Part shown: positions 8,128 through 17,100 of the stretch, one piece after another
How positions within the stretch are numbered: the stretch's first letter is position 1
Layout: the number at the start of each line of letters is the position of its first letter
From: Amoebophrya sp. AT5.2
Lineage: Eukaryota > Sar > Dinophyceae > Syndiniales > Amoebophryaceae
Direction of reading: 5' to 3'
Assembly: GCA_005223375.1 (NCBI GenBank)
Contig: RXOD01004305.1
Span: 1-24,375 of the forward strand
Length of the DNA: 24,375 bases
Made by a program: the position numbers and the translations under genes
The notes under the pieces: model-generated
Databases searched by the model: none
What the model was told of the DNA's origin: nothing
The model's input: only the letters and a program-made list of their open reading frames with translations

Positions 8128-11100
8128 ATGCGCAGCCCCCCCAACCGATGGCTTATTTCCGCCTACTACTCGTTCTTTCTACTTCAACTTGAACAGCTGC
8201 TCCCCGTCGACGTAGCAGGACGAGTAGGAGCTGCACCTCCAGTATGCGCCGCCGCAAGCGCAACGACCTTGAGATCACCGGCCGCGCGGGCCCATCTGAA
8301 ACTTCGGGAAGGGTACAACGACGAGTCGGGGCGCAGCAGCTTCGAGCGCGAAGTGGGGTACGACGATTTGCTGCATCTCCTGGACCTGGAGAAGTGGCGA
8401 CCCGGGCATCCCATCATATGGGCGCACCGCAAACTGCTCGAGAGGCTGGTGGCAGAGGGCCAGCTGCGGGAAGGGGGGGAAAAGGTTGGGATGCTGCGTC
8501 ATGGCGGGGAAAGAACCTCCGACGACGAGCAAGCCGATGGCCAGCATCTTGTAGAGGGTTCGGCGGAGGGGGAGGAGCTGCCGTTGGGGAACCTAGTGAC
8601 GAAAGGAAGTTCTACGGTATTAAGCAAGAGGGGGCTGCAGAAGGCGGCCCTCAAGCTGTTTTTGGCGTCGTTCGCGCCCACGAATACGATTGACAAACAT
8701 AACGAGCAAGCAACAAGCATCTTCAACCGCAGGCACGTGGCCGATTTTCTGGCGTCGTTGTCGGGGTCAGATGGGGCTACAAGACCAGTTGAGCTGGACA
8801 AAATTTTGCTGCAGGGCATTTTCGCCGTGCAGGTGCAGCCAGTACTAGATCCAGAGGGAGCAGACGATGCGAGCGCTACAAAATCAAAAGACGCGGTCTT
8901 CTTTCTCCGGCTCCTGCTGGAAGTGTTTGAGGAGCGTCTTCTGGTTCTCGAGACCCACGACGACCACTACCGCCGGAAGCCGGTGTGGAGCTCTGCGAGT
9001 CTGTGGGACCATCCGCACCCGCCCTACTACTCCGTCATCGAGGCGTCCCGGCGGGTCCCCCCGACCGCGACCCTGGAGGAGCAGGACGCGGTCGCTAAAA
9101 CGTTACCCACTTCGCACCGCGGAAGCTTCATCTGGCGCGCGCACCGGGAGTTTGGGGCCAGTTGGAAGTACGACGAGCACGAATTCGTGCGCTCCAGCTT
9201 CACCCACGTGGGCGCGGCGCTGCCGTTCCGCACCCACGACCGGCTGCGGTCGCAGGCCTGGGGCCCGTCGCAGCTGTACTACACGCAGCTGTTTCGGAAA
9301 GAGCTCCTTTTTGTGCCGGAGAACGTGCGGGAGATCTACGCGCGGCGGACGATGTCGACGATTTTCAAAAAGAGCGGCGTGGACCTAGACGACGAGCGAC
9401 TGGCGGTGAAACACCTGGAAAAAGTCCTGGCGAGGAAGGAGGACGCGACTTCTCCTGGCGAGCGCACCAGGACGGGGGAGCCTTCGTCTACCCCCGCCGT
9501 CGTGTCCACGGCTTTCGGTGCGGCTGAAGCAGAGAACAGCACGATCTCGTCAGTCGTCCAGCCGGCTGCTGCAGTTTCAGCACCTGCTCAAGCCCAGAAG
9601 CTGCGTATTTCCGACGATGTGGACCTACCGTTCAAGCACTATTTCAACAACGAGTGGATCCAGCTGGGGAATGGACAAGTAAGTTCTCTCCGCGGCGGCA
9701 TCTACGGCTGGCTCGTTGCGGGGGCGCGGGGAGTCGCGCTGTTGGAGGGAGCAAAAAGGGGCGAGAAAACGACGCTGGAGGAGCTGGGGGCAACAAGTTC
9801 TGCCGGTTCGCGCTCTGGGGCGGAGGGGCCGCCGCCGGCGGCTGGTGCTGTTCCTGTTGTGGACGGTCAAGCACAAAATGGCACATCGAATGACGCATCA
9901 GTTACAGAGGCAGCCACAGCATCTGTCGTCGGCAAGGGTAGCGGCGGTAAAGGGTCTACTTCTACACAGAGCGCCGGTGAAGCCAAGAAGATCTCCTCAT
10001 CGTCTGCATCTACTTCGGCGCGAGAGCTTACCCTAGCGACCGATGACGACATGACATCCTCGAGTTCCCCATGGGCGCAACGGTGGCTGAAAATGCGCAA
10101 GGAGCAGGATACGCTGCGAGAGTGCGTCGCGGCGAACAAGCTGCTGCAAGGGAAGTGGTCGCTCGAGGAAATCGCAGTCGCAGTTGCCGAGCGCATAGGA
10201 GCGCTCCAAAGCGGAAGCAGTTCGTCCTGTCCCACGCTTCTTGCAGAGCGGATTCTGACCACGAAAATCACGTCGTGGACTCGTGGACTGCGCGACGTCG
10301 GCACGGCGTTGCTTGGGAGAGAAGAACGATTTCTGGAGAAGCGAGACTTTGTCGAAATCGAGGCGCCGATCGACGCAAAAAATCCGCTGGGCGGCTCTCG
10401 ACCGGATAACTTCCTCTTCAACGCGCCGGGGGACGACTTCAACCTGCTTGAAGCGGTGGAGTTCCTCAAAGTGCTGGAGGCGAAGGCGGGCAGACGCAGA
10501 AGCGAGGAAAGAACGAAACTGCTCCTCGAGTTCTGGGAGCTTTTTGCTATGCGCAAGCTTCTGACTGGGGACGTAGGCGGAGCAACGGCGACGCTGCGGG
10601 AGGTGCTGACAAGGGCGCAGAACGATCTTCGTCTGGGGACAAGTAGCTTTTTGCAGAACGTGTGCGGGAAAATTGCCGCCGGCCACAATATGGTGCGACA
10701 GCTGCTCGACGTGACGGACGGGGGACCGATTTCCACTGAAATCTCATCGCCTGAGATCATCGTCGACGGGGAGGACCACGAATGGAGAGGGCAGCAGGAG
10801 GTGGGAGCCTACCAGTACGGCACCTCCAAGGGAGGTGAAAAAGTTGTGGCCAGAGCCTCCGGCTCCGGCTCGTACCATCTTGACGCGATACGCGACGGCT
10901 CCCCCTACCTGCAAAGCTTCGAGGCGCTGTTTTGCTCGGCGGCCGCCGCGACTCCCGCATTCGTCCACTTCTTTCTCGACCCCGACTACTTTCACTGGGC
11001 CGCGTGCCGCCAGGCCGCTTACCGGGCCGCTGAAAACCGAACGGTAGTCTCCGCTTGGACGGAGGCTGGTTGCGTGCGAGGGGAGAGTAGTGCCTCGTTG

Positions 11101-14100
11101 CTCAAGCACACCCACCTCAGCCGCTTTCTGCAGCATCATCAACCGACGGCCGGTAGCGGTAGCACGGATAGCGCCAGCAGTTCTTTCATACGCGGGCTCG
11201 ACAGCGACGAGAACGCGTATTACGACGGCCTCTACCCGAAGAAAGTACGGGGGGTGTTTGTGTTGCTTGCGTATGCGATGGATTTGTGGCGCAAAGGAGC
11301 GAGGTCGGACGTGAAGGTCGATGTTGAGGTCGTGACACTTCCACTGGACGAGCAAGCAGGGACTACAGTGCCACCAGCGGTAGATGAGGCTCTGGCGCCA
11401 GGAGAGAAAACCGGAGAAGACCTCCCAACAGCCACCAGCACACACGACCTCCCGAAGCGCAGCCAGCACCCCGTTCCCCCCGCGAAGGTGCTTGTCGTGG
11501 TTCCCCGACCGTACTCGTGGATCGGGTCCACCACCTCCTGGATTTCCCATTTCCGGAACCCTTTCGACGACACCAAGTTCTTTCGCGCCGCCCATCTCGG
11601 ACCTCTGAACCGGGCGGTCGACGCGGAACTGACGCCTGTGGTGAAATTGCACGGCGAGTACGCGGTGCAATACGAGTTTGACGGCGACGTTCCGCTGGAG
11701 AGCCAGACCCCAGTCGACGGCAGTGGGGGGAGGGCCCCGCGACCCACCTGGGTGTACCTGAACCAGTATCACGCGACGGGGAACGGGGAGAAGTACGAAC
11801 CTCGAAACCGACTCCGCCCTGGAAAAAGCGGAAGCTCAGTTGTGCCAGGCTCAGCGTCAGATGGTGGCAAAGTCGAGGCGCTTACCGCACTGGAGGTGCA
11901 GAAGCTGAACTTGACCTACTTCCAGGGCTGGCTGCACGAGACGATCGAACGCATTTTCGTCCACAACGTGACGACAGTGCTGCTTTTAGGATGGCGGCAG
12001 TACGAGCCGCACCTCGACCTGATGAGCGCGTTTGTGCAAGACTATCTGGACGACTTCTACTACTCGCCGCCGCTGGAGGCCGAAGAAAACTTTTTCGCGG
12101 GAGGAGGTTTTGGGGCCGAAACAATAAACGGCACTGCGGCAACGTCGAAGCAGCACGAGAACACGATCCACATTGCGCGCGACTTCGCCTTCACACCGCA
12201 GCCGCACCTACCTTTCTACACCGGGCGCCCCGCGGTCGCCGGCATGTGCATCACAAACGACACTGGCTTCACCTCCTGGCCCATCTACGAAATCTCGCGA
12301 AAGCACTGGAAATTGGAGTACAAAGCTTACCCGACGGGATACTTGCAGCCGTTTAAGTTGAAGCACCAGTACCGGTGGCTGCAGGGCGAGACGACGAGCG
12401 GAACGCGAATCATGAGCAGCGAGCTTTACGTAGACTTTTTGAAGTCGTTCTTTTCCAAGTGGCAGCGTGAGATCCTGTACGGAGAGCGATTTGCAGACCA
12501 GCGGCAGGTAAGGGGTGAATTGGATAGGCGGTTCGCGGAGGGAGTTGGAGATTTTGGATCAGGAGCGGGTGCGGGCACGGAGCAGAAGCAATCGCCAGCG
12601 AGCCAGAACCGGGATCGGGAAAAGGCGAAGGCGTTGCGACGAGAGAAATTCGTGCAGGAAGTGGAAGCTGCGTTTGGAGCAGCCGCAGATGCTGCGACGG
12701 AATCTTCCCCGACGCAATCCACGCCAGCGGTAAAACGCGAACTTCCCTCCGCCTACACGTCAATGCCGGAGTCCTTCGCGCACCAGCCGACGCACGCAAA
12801 CGAGTGGTGGGACGTGGAGGAAAGAAGAACCGATGAGGACCTGGATATGGCCGAGCAGACGTTTGATTTGCTGAAAAAGGAGCTGCCACCGAGCGAGTGG
12901 CACGGTGACATTGTGGACGGCGAAATCGACCACAACTATGTTCTTTCGGGCGAGGCGGATTTCATGGGTGAGCCTTCTCAAGAGGGTGCTGGAACAGCAA
13001 CACGCGGCGACGCTAATGGTCACGACTACGGTGATTTAGACGCCGTGGAGTTCTTCGTGGACATGGACTTGCATTTCCGATTCCACTACCGCGGGTACGT
13101 CAACCGCGAGAAGAATGTGGGAGAAGCAGACTCAGCAGGCAAAGCTAGCCCCCTACCTACCAGTACCACCCCTACCACCACCGATACTCGTGACCGCCCT
13201 CCGTCCGCCCCTGTGCCGGTCTACACCTACTACACCCACCGCTGGCTCGGGCGCGACACGTGGCTACGGCACTCCGACCACCTGGGTCGTTCTCCCCTCG
13301 ACGGCGTCGGGACATGCCTGAAAGAGAACTCGTACGCGGATAAAATCCGGAAGCTCCCCAAGCGCCTCGCGCTCAAGTACCAAATCGAGGTTTTGCGCGT
13401 TCCCTACGGTCTCGAGACCTGGTCTTTGCGCCGCGGTTGGAACGACCCGATTCGGTTGGAGCCGGAGGAGTTCCGCGGAGTCTCCTTTTCCCCGCGGTTA
13501 ACGAAGCACCACCGCGTCACCGACTGCCGCACGGTTCTGCGGTTTCTGGCGCTGAAGGGCTTTCTGCAGCGGGGCTACCTGAAGCACTTCTTCGAGCAGA
13601 GCGACATCAAAACAGTAGCGGGAACAAACAGAAACAACGCGTCAAAGACGATGCGCAAGCCGGCCTACTTCGGTCAGTTCGCGGAGGCGGTGGGCCAGAT
13701 GCGCGGCGTGCTCTCCGAGTTTCTGTGGATGCTGGCCCGGGACTATTTGATGGACAACGGGTTTTCCATGTCCTACTGCGCGCGCAAGGAGATGATCGTG
13801 ACGTTCAAGGCGATTTCGCGCGCGTGGCGCGGCTGGTGGCCGAAGCGGAACGTGATCATGCCCATCACCGGCACGTTGACCCACCTGATGCGCAACCCGC
13901 GGTCCGTGTACGCTTTAGACTTCGATATCGACGTCGGGCTGTGCCAGATGCGGCTGCCCGGCGACAACGAGGGGGAGCTGCGATGGCGCGGGCAGCTCGC
14001 CTCCGCCCAGTTCTGCGCAATGCACCTCGGGAAGCTCGGGTACGTGTGCTACGAGCGCACGGGATTCACCGAGGTGTCCAACCCGAGCGGCATCGGGGTG

Positions 14101-17100
14101 GGGGTGGACTTCTTCTTTCTCACGGCCGCCGTGGGGCTGAACTTTCTGGGCGCAGCGGGGACGGACCTGGGCAAAGCGGTCCTGTTCGGAGAGGAGGTGC
14201 ACTGGCTGGAACACCAGCGCGTGGAGTTGTATGCGGATTACGTGCCTGGCGTGAAGATCATGAACTGGATCCACCCGTGGCACTGCGCGCAGGTGTGGGA
14301 GACTTCCTGCCCTCGAGATAGAAGTCGTGGCGATTCAACAAAATCACAGTCGAGGTTTCTCATCGGGCGGGAGATCGCTCACCCCGCGTGCTTACCGCAG
14401 TGTGGCGACAGCAGCAGGGAGATGCCCGGGGGAACGAATATCGGCTGCGAATTCGACGACGACGATTGGCACACGGAGGACGAATTTCCGGAGGAGGAAT
14501 TTGCGGTTTCAGCGCAAAAAAAATACCAGCCGAAGGATACGACGACGCTGACAGTGTCCTTGGAGTTTGAGTACGTGCACGAAGATGCTGCCGCAGCTGT
14601 CAGTGCCGCGACGTCGACGAACAAAAAAAGCACGAAAATCGTGCTGAAGCAGCCGGGGCCGCAAACAAGTACGCTGGCGGCGGAAGTGGCAGAAAAACTG
14701 GTGAATTTTCTGGCCGCAGCAGAAGTGAAGATCCCGATTAACGTGGCGGAGAAGGAAGTTGAGGTTGCAGTGGCGGATAAAGAGCTAGTTGGCGGGAATG
14801 GAGAAGCAGCGGAAATGCTGCAGTTGAACGCGACAGCTGCTGCAGAAGTGGACGCAGGACGCGTCGAAGAACACACACTCGTGGAACAAGGCGCAGCGGA
14901 TCCACCCGGAAATTCCACCCTGGAGACTGACGAGTTGAATATGACGACAAACACGACAGCCGAGCCCCCGAAACCCCGACCGCCGCCGCCAACGCGGTCT
15001 GTCGTCGACTTTTCGCTCCTGCCGCGCAAGCTGAAATTCCAGCCGCTGAACGAGGAAAAGGGGCTCGATCTGTACTTCCAGCCCGAGCTCCTCGCCGCCC
15101 AAATGGCGGCACAGCAAAATCCAAACCAGCAAGCCGAAGTTCACCACCCACAGCTCGGCATTACTACCGGCACGCACTCCTTCTGTGCGCTGTTTTGCAA
15201 TGAAAGTTCGCCGCTTGAAAATCCGTACGCATCGGTTTCTCCCGCGGGGGATTTTGCCGCAAGCAATTGCGGGGGCGAAATGGACGCGACGACCATTCGT
15301 CAGCGCATCGACGAGCAGGGCGGCATTGCCTCGCTGCTTGATCCACCAGCCACATCAGACCCGGGCACCAATACGTGTTACTTCTCCCGCTACGCGAAGT
15401 ACCACAACAAGCCCGACGAGCTGAGGGCAAACCAACCGAGCATCGGCACCGCAATCGCAGCCGCGGCGAGGGGCGAATCTGTCCTCCCTTCCGCCCTCAA
15501 GCCCTCCGCCTGGGAAGTGGAGGAGCAGGCGGTCGCGCAGTTCCGCTGGTATTTTTTGCTTTCCAAGCAGACGAAGACCTGGCTGAACGGGCTCCCCACG
15601 CCCTTGCTCGAGCAGTGGTCCGTGGACTGCTGGCACGGCGGCATGTGGGTGAGCTTCGAACGGTGCTGCGACATGGAGATCTCTCCGGATTCTCCCGGTG
15701 CGTACCGTGGAACGTCGGAGGGGGTCGGCTTCAACGCGGCGTGCCACACCTTTTTCGGGAACCACAACACGTACGAGCGGTGCTGCCTGGCGGAGTACAT
15801 CCTGGTGGAGCGAAAAGCGGTCCTCTACGAGTCGTTCCTGGAGCGGGTGAAGACGTTGAGGAGCGACCGCAGGTGGCTCACGGTGGGGGAGTATGCATTG
15901 ATGCACGACAACGCGGGGAGCAAGCCACCCGGGTTCTTCTCAGTGCCGGACGAGCCGAAACTGGGCGAGATGGTGCCGGGAGAAAGCGGGACGGGTGCTC
16001 CAGACCCGTCAGCTCTGCTGAAGCCTTTCCGCGACGATGTCGACGTCGTGGAAGAGGTCGCTATAGCGGGGAAATCTCCACCACCCGCTCCTGCTACTAC
16101 ATTGAAACTGCCCCTCGAGCTCGACATGAGCAAGGAAGCGGTCAGCCCAACTTCAACCAGCGAGGAGGAAACGCAGCAGAAGTCGACCGTGATGCTGAAG
16201 TCGCTCGTCCTCGGAGATTCTTTCAAGCAGCTGCCGTGGCAGTCGCGCTGGCTCGGCTTCGACATGGACGTAGCAGAGACAAAGCGAAGGTCGGACCTGA
16301 ACTACAAGCACTCGAAGTACGAGTCTTGGATCGAAACGCCGTTTCCCAACTTCTTCGGGGTCAGAGAGGGTGTTACTTTCGTGCGGCAGCTGAACATGAC
16401 CAAGCGAATCTTGCTGCTGCAGGAGAAGCTTGAAGAGCTGAAAACAGCGTGGACACATTGGGGCAGTTCGATGGAACAAGAGGGGGTGCGCAACCTGGTC
16501 CGAACTTCTGGGATGAAGCTGGAGGCGCCAAAGGGATACTTCCAGCGAAGTGTGTTTGCAGCGTCGCACGGCGTAAAGCCGAAGGCTGCGGCAGTGGAGA
16601 TAACAGCAGCTGATGTTGTAGCTGGCGCTGGTGCAGCACCAGCGCCGCCGCCACCGCCGCCGCCGTCCGTACCCCAAATAAATCCGAGCTCGACGACGTC
16701 CACGTCTTTCGCGTCCACGTCAGTCCATTCGCGCGCGGAGGAGGAGCTGAACATAAATTCGCTGCAGATGCTTTTGGACAGGGGGCAGTACAAGGTAAAG
16801 AACAATCAAGTCGGCGGCTGCATGAACCGGTTCGGTCGACCTGTGTGCTGCGACGAGATCGAACCAGAGGTGGAAGAAACTGCGAGCTGTTTGAACACGG
16901 AGGAGTTTGGGGCGCAACAGTCCGATTTTGCGATCGTCACGGGAGTGTTCGGACCGGGCGACAAAAACGAGTTCACGGTAGGAGCGATCAAGATGGGAAA
17001 ATCGCTCAATGCGGTGTTAGGACAGGACTTGGGCGTTGTAGGTTCTTCCAGCGGAGGCGGCGACGACACCTCCTCCAGCAGCGCGTCATCTCCTTCAACA

